NCBI RefSeq assembly: GCF_964355755.1
Contig: NC_092680.1
Span: forward strand, 15,415,001-15,479,000
Direction: 5' to 3'
From: Antedon mediterranea
Taxonomy: Eukaryota; Echinodermata; Crinoidea; Comatulida; Antedonidae
DNA length: 64,000 bases
Positions 48,322 through 61,066 of this stretch are shown piece by piece (the first letter of the stretch is position 1; each line of letters begins with the position of its first letter). Below the pieces are notes generated by a model. It was not told the origin of the DNA. It did not search any database and saw nothing but the letters and a program-made list of their open reading frames with translations. Both the position numbers and the translations under genes were made by a program.

Positions 48322-50006
48322 TTGGTTATCCGCAACGAAGTTGCAGGATAACCTCTTGTGATTGTACGAAATCATCATCATCATTGGTTATCCGCAACGA
48401 AGTTGCAGGATAACCTCTTGTGATTGTACGAAATCATCATCATTGGTTATCCGCAACGAAGTTGCAGGATAACCTCTTGTGATTGTACGAAATCATTCTG
48501 TATGATTTTTGTGTAACGCTTTTCTCTAAAACTCGCAAACATAACATTTCGGTAACTATCTTAACATATTGACATTTACGTAACGTCGTCAAGCGAAGCT
48601 TTTCATGACGTTTACAATTGCGCAACGTGACTTACGCGCGATTTAATGATTTTGTCGTATTTAACATAGCTCGACAACCAAATAACATTTCAACTTTAAA
48701 CTTTGCAAAAGTTTAATTTATATCATGCGCTAACTTTCTGTTGAAAAAAAATTCCGTGTTTTACACAAAGTTACGCGCGCACGCGCATTTAAAATTTCAA
48801 AATGCGCAAAATTAATTTCTAATCAACTTTCTACGTGTTTCATGTCGTTTTAAGCATGTCAAAAATTCCCACGCGTGCGCACATTTTTACGTGTGCGGTG
48901 CGCACGTAGCATTGAAAACGTATTTTTTTCGCGTGATTGATGTTTTTCCAGCCTTTTCTAGTAATTTTACCAAATTTTAAACTATTTCGACTTAAAGATA
49001 CGTCATACGAGCACGTCGAATTGGACAATTTGCGCGCGTTTTTTATGAAAAGGTTAAAAAATTCGTTTAAAATATGCCTATTTTTAAACAGTTGTAATTT
49101 CTAAACTAGACGGTCAAATTTTTGTGGATGACATATTCTAGAAGTAGATGAGTTGTAGATATCGGATCAGGTATTAATATGGCTAACCGAACATTGTGAC
49201 GTCATCGTATGGCCACGCGAATATAAAATTTAGGATTTTTGTATCTTTCGTCATAGCTCATCACATTGAATAGAGCGCATCTCCACTTATCCGTTTTCCA
49301 TTTTCACCCCGATTTTGATATTGTCTAGGTCAATCAACTATCTTTCGCATGAGTTAAAAATATTTTAATTTTTTTGACGTCATCATGCCTAAAAATTTAA
49401 ATCACGTGTGGCATCAATTTCATCTTTACAGTAAATTTTAATCTGTTATAGCTCGTAAAAATAAAATGTGATAATCACGATTAAAACTTTTTCTGGAAGC
49501 TATTGGATTGTAGGTACGAAATTATGTAAAAATGTTGCCAATCGGATGTTGTGACGTCATCATATGGCCAGTTAAATAAAAAAGGTCGTATTTTCATCTT
49601 TTGCGTCATAATTCATTACATTTAAAAGAGCGCGCATCAATATTTCACGTATTCAAATTTCTCCTACACGCTAATACGTTGTTGCTGAGATAATTTCCTT
49701 TCGGAATTGCTACCTTCGCGTTTCATTTTAAAACCGTCAACATGTTAAAAATTGCAATAAATAGCGGGTCCCGTAATTTCACCTATTCTACACTGTATGT
49801 GATATGGATACAGATTATACTGTGTATACTATATATGAATTTAAATAATAAAATTCAGCAATAACAACATATCATATTCTTCAGTTCAGGTCATAATGCC
49901 AACGTGAACACTTCCTTTTGTCCTCAACCTATCCCCTTAATGTTAATGTTGCACCACTTGCGCGGCGGATAACCAAACTCGTCAAAGTGACGAGTTACAT
50001 GTCTAG
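48322..50006 (+). mobile_element. Array unit 1, subfamily A, with three stacked 5' ends
   Basis: TTGGTTATCCGC starts at 48322, 48384 and 48443. The first two copies stop after about 60 bp at GAAATCATCAT; the third continues into a full unit. The 5' end folds as GGTTATCC-GCAAC-GAA-GTTGC-A-GGATAACC. Confidence 0.85.
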
Positions 50007-51578
50007 TTGGTTATCCGCAACGAAGTTGCAGGATAACCTCTTGTGATTGTACGAAATCAACCTGTATGATTTTTGTGTAACGCTTTTCTCTAAAACTCGC
50101 AAACGTAACATTTCGGTAACTATCTTAACATATTGACATTTACGTAACGTCGTCAAGCGAAGCTTTTCATGACGTTTACAATTGCGCAACGTGACTTACG
50201 CGCGATTTAACGATTTTGTCGTATTTAACATAGCTCAACAACCAAATAACATTTCAACTTGAAACTTTGCAAAAGTTTAATTTATATCATGCGCTAACTT
50301 TCTGTTGAAAAAAAATTGCGTGTTTTACACAAAGTTACGCGCGCACGCGCATTTAAAATTTCAAAATGCGCAAAATTAATTTATAATCAACTTTCTACGC
50401 GTTTCATGTCGTTTTAAGCATGTCAAAAATTCCCACGCGTGCGCACATTTTTAAGTGTGCGGTGCGCACGTAGCATTGAAAACGTATTTTTTTCGCGTGA
50501 TTTATGTTTTTCCAGCCTTTTCTAGTAATTTTACCAAATTTTAAACAATTTCGACTTAAAGATACGTCATACGAGCACGTCGAATTGGACAATTTGCGCG
50601 CGTTTTTTAAGAAAAGGTTAAAAAATTCGTTTAAAATATGCCTTTTTTTAAACAGTCGTAATTTCTAAACTAGACGGTCAACTTTTTGTGGATGACATAT
50701 TCTGGAAGTAGATGAGTTGTAGATATCGGATCAGGTATTAATATGGCTAACCGGACATTGTGACGTCATCGTATGGCCACGCGAATATAAAATTTAGGAT
50801 TTTTGTATCTTTCGTCATAGCTCATCACATTTAATAGAGCGCATCTCCACTTATCCGTTTTCTATTTTCACCCCGATTTTGATATTGTGTAAGGTCAATC
50901 AACTATCTTTCGCATGAGTTAAAAATATTTTAATTTTTTTGACGTCATCATGCCTAAAAATTTAAATCACGTGTGGAATCAATTTTATCTTTACAGTAAA
51001 TTTTAATCTGTTATAGCTCGTAAGAATAAAATGTGATAATCACGATTAAAACTTTTTCTGGAAGCTATTGGATTGTAGATACGAAATTATGTAAAAATGT
51101 TGCCAATCGGATGTTGTGACGTCATCATATGGCCAGTTAAATGAAAATGGTCGTATTTTCATCTTTTGCGTCATAATTCATTACATTTAAACGAGCGCGC
51201 ATCAATATTTCACGTATTCAAATTTCTTTTACACGCTAATACGTTGTTGCTGAGATAATTTCCTTTCGGAATTGCTACCTTCGCGTTTCATTTTAAAACC
51301 GTCAAGATGTTAAAAATTGCAATAAATAGCGGGTCCCGTAATTTCACCTATTCTATGTATGTCACTGTATGTGATATGGATACAGATTATACTGTGTATA
51401 CTATATATGAATTTAAATAATAAAATTCAGCAATAACAACATATCATATTCTTCAGTTCAGGTCATAATGCCAACGTGAACACTTCCTTTTGTCCTCAAC
51501 CTATCCCCTTAATGTTAATGTTGCACCACTTGCGCGGCGGATAACCAAACTCGTCAAAGTGACGAGTTACATGTCTAG
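50007..51578 (+). mobile_element. Array unit 2, subfamily A, complete
   Basis: 1572 bp from TTGGTTATCCGC to CTAG, directly abutting unit 1. This is the cleanest complete subfamily A copy. Confidence 0.9.
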
Positions 51579-53111
51579 TCTTTTTCTTAATCTTCTTTCT
51601 TTCTGTATGATTTTTGTGTAACGCTTTTCTCTAAAACTTGCAAACATAACATTTTGTTAACCATGTTAACATTTTGACATTTATGTAACGTCGTCAAGCG
51701 AAGCTTTTCATGATGTTTACAATTGCGCAACGTGACGTACGCGCGACTTAACGATTTTCTCGTATTTAACATATGTCGAAAACCAAATAACATTTTAAAG
51801 TGAAACTTTGCAAAAGTTTAATTTATATCATGCGCTAACTTTCTGTTGAAAAAAAATTGCGTGTTTTACACAAAGTTACGCGCGCACGCGCATTTAAATT
51901 TTCAAAATGCGCAAAATTAATTTATAATCAACTTTCTACGCGTTTCATGTCGTTTTAAGCATGTCAACAATTCCCACGTGTGCGCACATTTTTACGTGTG
52001 CGGTGTGCACGTAGCATTGAAAACATATTTTTTTCTCGTGATTTATGTTTTTACAGCCTTTTCTAGTAATTTTACCAAATTTTAAACAATTTCGACTTAA
52101 AGATACGTCATACGAGTACGTCGAATTGGACAATTTGCGCGCGTTTTTTATGAAAAGGTTAAAAAATTCGTTTAAAATATGCCTTTTTTTAAACAGTCGT
52201 AATTTCTAAACTAGACGGTCAACTTTTTGTGGACGACATATTCTGTAAGTAGATGAGTTGTAGATATCGGATCAGGTATTAATATGGCTAACCGGACATT
52301 GTGACGTCATCGTATGGTCACGCGAATATAAAATTTAGGATTTTTGTATCTTTCGTCATAGCTCATCACATTGAATAGAGCGCATCTCCACTTATTCGTT
52401 TTCCATTTTCACCCCGATTTTGATATTGTCTAGGTCAATCAACTATCTTTCGCATGAGTTAAAAATATTTTAATTTTTTTGACGTCATCATGCCTAAAAA
52501 TTTAAATCACGTGTGGCATCAATTTCATCTTTACAGTAAATTTTAATCTGTTATAGCTCGTAAGAATAAAATGTGATAATCACGATTAAAACTTTTTCTG
52601 GAAGCTATTGGATTGTAGATATGAAATTATGTAAAAATGTTGCCAATCGGATGTTGTGACGTCATCATATGGCCAGTTAAATAAAAAAGGTCGTATTTTC
52701 ATCTTTTTCGTCATAATTCATTACATTTAAAAGAGCGCGCATCAATATTTAACGTATTCAAATTTCTTCTACACGCTAATACGTTGTTGCTGAGATAATT
52801 TGCTTTCGGAATTGCTAACTTCGCTTTTCATTTTAAAACCATCAACATGTTAAAAATTGCAATAAATAGTGGGTCCCGTAATTTCACCTATTCTACACTG
52901 TATGTGATATGGATACAGATTATACTGTGTATACTATATATGAATTTAAATAATAAAATTCAGCAATAACAACAGATCATATTCTTCAGTTCAGGTCATA
53001 ATGCCAACGTGAACACTTCCTTTTGTCCTCAACCTATCCCCTTAATGTTAATGTTGCACCACTTGCGCGGCGGATAACCAAACTCGTCAAAGTGACGAGT
53101 TACATGTCTAG
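51579..53111 (+). mobile_element. Array unit 3, subfamily A lacking the 5' hairpin
   Basis: It begins with a pyrimidine-rich TCTTTTTCTTAATCTTC run, then joins the common body at TTCTGTATGATTTTTG. The 3' end is intact. Several substitutions are shared with units 6, 9 and 10 (for example AACATTTTGTTAACCATG or its close variant). Confidence 0.85.
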
Positions 53112-54744
53112 TTGGTTATCCGCAACGAAGTTGCAGGATAACCTCTTGTGATTGTACGAAATCATCATCTTTTTATTTTTGGTTATATTTTTGGTTATCC
53201 GCAACGAAGTTGCAGGATAACCTCTTGTGATTGTACGAAATCATTCTGTATGATTTTTGTGTAACGCTTTTCTCTAAAACTCGCAAACATAACATTTCGG
53301 TAACTATCTTAACATATTGACATTTACGTAACGTCGTCAAGCGAAGCTTTTCATGACGTTTACAATTGCGCAACGTGACTTACGCGCGATTTAACGATTT
53401 TGTCGTATTTAACATAGCTCGACAACCAAATAAAATTTCAACTTGAAACTTTGCAAAAGTTTAATTTATATCATGCGCTAACTTTCTGTTGAAAAAAAAT
53501 TCCGTGTTTTACACAAAGTTACGCGCGCACGCGCATTTAAAATTTCAAAATGCGCAAAATTAATTTCTAATCAACTTTCTACGCGTTTCATGTCGTTTTA
53601 AGCATGTCAAAAATTCCCAAGCGTGCGCACATTTTTACGTGTGCGGTGCGCACGTAGCATTGAAAACGTATTTTTTCGCGTGATTTATGTTTTTCCAGCC
53701 TTTTCTAGTAATTTTACCAAATTTTAAACAATTTCGACTTAAAGATACGTCATACGAGCACGTCGAATTGGACAATTTACGCGCGTTTTTTATGAAAAGG
53801 TTAAAAAATTCGTTTAAAATATGCCTTTTTTTAAACAGTCGTAATTTCTAAACTAGACGGTCAAATTTTTGTGGATGACATATTCTAGAAGTAGATGAGT
53901 TGTAGATATCGGATCAGGTATTAATATGGCTAACCGGACATTGTGACGTCATCGTATGGCCACGCGAATATATAATTTAGGATTTTTGTATCTTTCGTCA
54001 TAGCTCATCACATTGAATAGAGCGCATCTCCACTTATCCGTTTTCCATTTTCACCCCGATTTTGATATTATCTAGGTCAATCAACTATCTTTCGCATGAG
54101 TTAAAAATATTTTAATTTTTTTGACGTCATCATGCCTAAAAATTTAAATCACGTGTGGCATCAATTTCATCTTTACAGTAAATTTTAATCTGTTATAGCT
54201 CGTAAAAATAAAATGTGATAATCACGATTAAAACTTTTTCTGGAAGCTATTGGATTGTAGATACGAAATTATGTAAAAATGTTGCCAATCGGATGTTGTG
54301 ATTTCATCATATGGCCAGTTAAATAAAAAAGGTCGTATTTTCATCTTTTGCGTCATAATTGATTACATTTAAAAGAGCGCGCATCAATATTTCACGTATT
54401 CAAATTTCTCCTACACGCTAATACGTTGTTGCTGAGATAATTTCCTTTCGGAATTGCTACCTTCGCGTTTCATTTTAAAACCGTCAACATGTTAAAAATT
54501 GCAATAAATAGCGGGTCCCGTAATTTCACCTATTCTACACTGTATGTGATATGGATACCGATTATACTGTGTATACTATATATGAATTTAAATAATAAAA
54601 TTCAGCAATAACAACATATCATATTCTTCAGTTCAGGTCATAATGCCGACGTGAACACTTCCTTTTGTCCTCAACCTATCCCCTTAATATCCCACTTGCG
54701 CGGCGGATAACCAAACTCGTCAAAGTGACGAGTTACATGTCTAG
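53112..54744 (+). mobile_element. Array unit 4, subfamily A with two stacked 5' ends
   Basis: 5' ends at 53112 and 53191; the first stub breaks at GAAATCATCATC. Near the 3' end about 12 bp (GTTAATGTTGCA region) present in other A units are missing. Confidence 0.85.
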
Positions 54745-56418
54745 TTGGTTATCCGCAACGAAGTTGCAGGATAACCTCTTGTGATTGTACGAAATCATCA
54801 TCATCATCATCATCATCAACTTTTTATTAGTTATCCGCACTCAGCGGATAACTCCTTGTAACTGTCCTGTTTCATCATCTTTTTTTTTTTTCTGTATTAT
54901 TCTTTCTTTCTGTCATTTTTGTGCAGAGCATATCTCAAAAACGTGTAAAGTTAACATTTCATAACTTTGTCAACATATGGGTATTCACCTGAAGTTGTGC
55001 TTTTCTATTTTTGAATGACGTCAGAATTGCACAACATGACTTACGCGCGTTTTAACGAATTTCGCGTATTTAACATATATCGAAAACCATATAACAATTT
55101 AAATTGAAACTTAACAAAAGTTTAAGTTATATCTTGCGCTAATTGACTGTGTAAAAAAAATGGCATGTTTCACACGAAGTTACGCGCGCACGCGCGTTTT
55201 AAATTTCAAAACGCGAAAAATCAATTTCTAATCCACTTTCTACGCGTTTCATGTCATTTTGAGCAGGTAAAAAATTCCCAAGCGCGCGCATTTTTTTACG
55301 CGCGCCGTGCGCACGTAGCGTTGAAAACAATTTTTTTCACGTAATTTATGTTTTTCCAGCCTTTTGTAGTAATTTTACCAACTTTTAAACGATTTTGACT
55401 TAAAATTACGTCATACGTGCACGTCGAATTGGATAATTTACGTGGGTTTTTGATGAAAAAGTTAAAAAATTCGTTAAAATTTGTCAAATATATGCCTTTT
55501 TTTAAACAGTCGTAATTTCTAAACTGGACGGTCAACTTTTTGTGGATGACATATTCTTGAAGTTGATGAGGTGTAGATATCGGATCATGTAATAATATGG
55601 CTAAACGGACATTGTGACGTCATCGTATGGCCACGCGAATATAAAATATAGGATTTTTGTATCTTTCGTCATAGCTCATCACAGTTAATAGAGCGCATCT
55701 CTACTTATCCGTTTTCAATTTTCACCCCGATTTTGACATTGTCTAGGTCAATCACCTATCTTTCGCATGAGTTAAAAATATTTTAATTTTTATGACGCCA
55801 TCATGTCTAAAAATGTAAATAACGTGGGTCACTTATTTTCATCTTTACAGTAAATTTCAATCTGTTATAGCTCGTCAGAATAAAAAGTGATAATCATGAT
55901 CAAAACGTTTTATGGAAGCTATTGGATTGTAGATACGAATTCATGTAAACATTTTGCCAATCAGATGTTGTGACGTCATCATATGGCCAGTTGAATATAA
56001 AAAGTCGTATTTTCATAATTTGCGTCATAGTTCATCACATTTAAAAGACCGCGTATCTATATTTGACGTATTCAAATTTCTTATACACGGTAATATGTTG
56101 TTGATGAGATCATTTGCTTTCAAAATTGCTATCTTAGTGTTTCATTTTGATACCGCCGCCATGTTAAAAATAGGAATAAATGGGGGGTCCCGTAATTTCA
56201 CCTATTCTACACTGTATGTAATACGCATACAGATTATACTGTTCATACTGTATATGACACAAAATTGACAGAATTCAGCACTAACAGCATATGACATTCT
56301 TCAGTTCAGGTCATAATGCCATAATCTTTTTTCGTGCGCAAACTTTCAACGTATGACGTGCGCGGGGCGTTTTTCATGCGGATAACTAACTCGTCAAAGT
56401 GACGAGTTACATGTCTAG
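54745..56418 (+). mobile_element. Array unit 5, subfamily A 5' stub followed by a complete subfamily B unit
   Basis: 54745-54826 is an A-type 5' end with a (CAT)n expansion. From 54827 a B unit starts TTAGTTATCCGC with a 10-bp hairpin AGTTATCCGC-ACTCA-GCGGATAACT and ends GCGGATAACTAACTCG, hairpin, CTAG. Confidence 0.85.
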
Positions 56419-57942
56419 TTCTTCTTCTTTCTTTCTGTATGATTTTTGTGTAACGCTTTTCTCTGAAACTTGCAAACATAACATTTTGTTAACTATGTTA
56501 ACATTTTGACATTTATGTAACGTCGTCAAGCGAAGCTTTTCATGATGTTTACAATTGCGCAACGTGACGTACGCGCGATTTAACGATTTTCTCGTATTTA
56601 ACATATGTCGAAAACCAAATAACATTTTAAAGTGAAACTTTGCAAAAGTTTAATTTATATCATGCGCTAACTTTCTGTTGAAAAAAAATTGCGTGTTTTA
56701 CACAAAGTTACGCGCGCACGCGCATTTAAAATTTCAAAATGCGCGAAACTAATTTATAATCAACTTTCTACGCGTTTCATGTCGTTTTAAGCATGTCAAA
56801 AATTCCCACGCGTGCGCACATTTTTACGTGTGCGGTGCGCACGTAGCATTGAAAAGGTATTTTTTTCGAGTGATTTATGTTTTTCCAGCCTTTTCATGTA
56901 ATTTTACCAAATTTTAAACAATTTCGACTTAAAGATACGTCATACGAGCACGTCGAATTGGACAATTTGCGCGCGTTTTTTATGAAAAGGTTAACAAATT
57001 CGTTTAAAATATGCCTTTTTTTAAACAGTCGTAATTTCTAAACTAGACGGTCAAATTTTTGTGGATGGCATATTCTGGAAGTAGATGAGTTGTAGATATC
57101 GGATCAGGTATTAATATGGCTAACCGGACATTGTGACGTCATCGTATGGCCACGCGAATATAAAATTTAGGATTTTTGTATCTTTCGTCATAGCTCATCA
57201 CATTGAATAGAGCGCATCTCCACTTATCCGTTTTCCATTTTCACCCGGATTTTGATATTGTCTAGGTCAATCAACTATCTTTCGCATGAGTTAAAATATT
57301 TTAATTTTTTTGACGTCATCATGCCTAAAAATTTAAATCACGTGTGGCATCAATTTCATCTTTACAGTAAATTTTAATCTGTTATAGCTCGTAAGAATAA
57401 AATGTGATAATCACGATTAAAACTTTTTCTGGAAGCTATTGGATTGTAGATACGAAATTATGTAAAAATGTTGCCAATCGGATGTTGTGACGTCATCATA
57501 TGGCCAGTTAAATAAAAAAGGTCGTATTTCCATCTTTTGCGTCATAATTCATTACATTTAAAAGAGCGCGCATCAATATTTCACGTATTCAAATTTCTTC
57601 TACACGCTAATACGTTGTTGCTGAGATAATTTCCTTTCGGAATTGCTACCTTCCCGTTTCATTTTAAAACCGTCAACATGTTAAAAATTGCAATAAATAG
57701 CGGGTCCCGTAATTTCACCTATTCTACACTGTATGTGATATGGATACAGATTATACTGTGTATACTATATATGAATTTAAACAATAAAATTCAGCAATAA
57801 CAACATATCATATTCTTCAGTTCAGGTCATAATGCCAACGTGAACACTTCCTTTTGTCCTCAACCTATCCCCTTAATGTTAATGTTGCACCACTTGCGCG
57901 GCGGATAACCAAACTCGTCAAAGTGACGAGTTACATGTCTAG
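56419..57942 (+). mobile_element. Array unit 6, subfamily A lacking the 5' hairpin
   Basis: Starts with TTCTTCTTCTTTC and joins the common body at TTCTGTATGATT. The 3' end is intact. Confidence 0.85.
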
Positions 57943-59541
57943 TTAGTTATCCGCACTCAGCGGATAACTCCTTGTAACTGTCCTGTTTCATCATCTTTTT
58001 TTTTTTTCTGTATTATTCTTTCTTTCTGTCATTTTTGTGCAGAGCATATCTCAAAAACGTGTAAAGTTAACATTTCATAACTTTGTCAACATATGGGTAT
58101 TCACCTGAAGTTGTGCTTTTCTATTTTTGAATGACGTCAGAATTGCACAACATGACTTACGCGCGTTTTAACGAATTTCGCGTATTTAACATACATCGAA
58201 AACCATATAACAATTTAAATTGAAACTTAACGAAAGTTTAAGTTATATCTTGCGCTAACTGACTGTGTAAAAAAAATGGCATGTTTTACACGAAGTTACG
58301 CGTGCACGCGCGTTTAAAATTTCAAAATGCGAAAAATCAATTTCTAATCTACTTTCTACGCGTTTCATGTCATTTTGAGCAGGTAAAAAATTCCCACGCG
58401 CGCGCATTTTTTTACGCGCGCCGTGCGCACGTAGCGTTGAAAACAATTTTTTTCACGTGATTTATGTTTTTCCAGCCTTTTGTAGTAATTTTACCAACTT
58501 TTAAACGATTTTGACTTAAAATTACGTCATACTTGCACGTCGAATTGGATAATTTACGTGGGTTTTTGATGAAAAAGTTAAAAAATTCGTTAAAATTTGT
58601 CAAAATTATGCCTTTTTTTAAACAGTTGTAATTTCTAAACTGGACGGTCAAATTTTTGTGGATGACATATTCTTGAAGTTAATGAGGTGTAGATATCGGA
58701 TCATGTAATAATATGGCTAACCGGACATTGTGACGTCATCGTATGGCCACGCGAATATAAAATATAGGATTTTTGTATCTTTCGTCATAGCTCATCACAT
58801 TTAATAGAGCGCATCTCTACTTATCCGTTTTCAATTTTCACCCCGATTTTGACATTGTCTAGGTCAATCACCTTTCTTTCGCATGAGTTAAAAATATTTT
58901 AATTTTTATGACGCCATCATGTCTAAAAATGTAAATAACGTGGGTCACTTATTTTCATCTTTACAGTAAATTTCAATCTGTTATAGCTCGTCAGAATAAA
59001 AAGTGATAATCATGATCAAAACGTTTTATGGAAGCTATTGGATTGTAGATACAAATTCATGTGAACATTTTGCCAATCAGATGTTATGACGTCATCATAT
59101 GGCCAGTTGAATATAAAAAGTCGTATTTTCATAATTTGCGTCATAGTTCATCACATTTAAAAGAGCGCGTATCTATATTTGACGTATTCAAATTTCTTCT
59201 ACACGGTAATATGTTGTTGATGAGATCATTTGCTTCCAAAATTGCTATCTTAGTGTTTCATTTTGATACCGCCGCCATGTTAAAAATAGGAATAAATGGG
59301 GGGTCCCGTAATTTCACCTATTCTACACTGTATGTAATACGCATACAGATTATACTGTTTATACTGTATATACTATATGACACAAAATTGACAGAATTCA
59401 GCACTAACAGCATATGACATTCTTCAGTTCAGGTCATAATGCCATAATCTTTTTTTGTGCGCAAAATTTCAACGTATGACGTGCGCGTGGCGTTTTTCGT
59501 GCGGATAACTAACTCGTCAAAGTGACGAGTTACATGTCTAG
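57943..59541 (+). mobile_element. Array unit 7, subfamily B, complete
   Basis: 1599 bp from TTAGTTATCCGC to CTAG, closely matching the B part of unit 5 over its whole length. Confidence 0.9.
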
Positions 59542-61066
59542 TTCTTCTTTCTTTCTGTATGATTTTTGTGTAACGCTTTTCTCCAAAACTCGCAAACATA
59601 ACATTTTGGTAACTATCTTAACATATTGACATTTACGTAACGTCGTCAAGCGAAGCTTTTCATGACGTTTACAATTGCGCAACGTGACTTACGCGCGATT
59701 TAACGATTTTGTCGTATTTAACATAGCTCAACAACCAAATAACATTTCAACTTGAAACTTTGCAAAAGTTTAATTTATATCATGCGCTAACTTTCTGTTG
59801 AAAAAAAATTGCGTGTTATACACAAAGTTACGCGTGCACGCGCATTTAAAATTTCAAAATGCGCAAAATTAATTTATAATCAACTTTCTACGCGTTTCAT
59901 GTCGTTTTAAGCATGTCAAAAATTCCCACGCGTGCGCACATTTTTACGTGTGCGGTGCGCACGTAGAATTGAAAACGTAATTTTTTCGCGTGATTTATGT
60001 TTTTTCAGCCTTTTCTAGTAATTTTACCAAATTTTAAACAATTTTGACTTAAAGATACGTCATACGAGCACGTCGAATTGGCCAATTTGCGCGCGTTTTT
60101 TATGAAAAGGTTAAAAAATTCGTTTAAAATATGACTTTTTTTAAACAGTCGTAATTTCTAAACTAGACGGTCAAATTTTTGTGGATGACATTTTCTAGAA
60201 GTAGATGAGTTGTAGATATCGGATCAGGTATTAATATGGCTAACCGGACATTGTGACGTCATCGTATGGCCACGCGAATATAAAATTTAGGATTTTTGTA
60301 TCTTTCGTCATAGCTCATCACATTGAATAGAGCGCATCTCCACTTATCCGTTTTCCATTTTCACCCCGATTTTGATATTGTCTAGGTCAATCAACTATCT
60401 TTCGCATGAGTTAAAAATATTTTAATTTTTTTGACGTCATCATGCCTAAAAATTTAAATCACGTGTGGCATCAATTTCATCTTTACAGTAAATTTTAATC
60501 TGTTATAGCTCGTAAGAATAAAATTTGATAATCACGATTAAAACTTTTTCTGGAAGCTATTGGATTGTAGATACGAAATTATGTAAAAATGTTGCCAATC
60601 GGATGTTGTGACGTCATCATATGGCCAGTTAAATAAAAAAGGTCGTATTTTCATCTTTTGCGTCATAATTCATTACATTTAAAAGAGCGCGCATCAATAT
60701 TTCACGTATTCAAATTTCTTCTACACGCTAATACGTTGTTGCTGAGATAATTTCCTTTCGGAATTGCTACCTTCCCGTTTCATTTTAAAACCGTCAACAT
60801 GTTAAAAATTGCAATAAATAGCGGGTCCCGTAAGTTCACATATTCTACACTGTATGTGATATGGATACAGATTATACTGTGTATACTATATATGAATTTA
60901 TATATAGATAAAATTCAGCAATAACAACATATCATATTCTTCAGTTCAGGTCATAATGCCAACGTGAACACTTCCTTTTGTCCTCAACCTATCCCCTTAA
61001 TGTTAATGTTGCACCACTTGCGCGGCGGATAACCAAACTCGTCAAAGTGACGAGTTACATGTCTAG
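59542..61066 (+). mobile_element. Array unit 8, subfamily A lacking the 5' hairpin
   Basis: Pyrimidine-rich start, common body and intact 3' end. The body carries subfamily A variants nearer to units 1, 2 and 4 than to units 6, 9 and 10. Confidence 0.85.
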
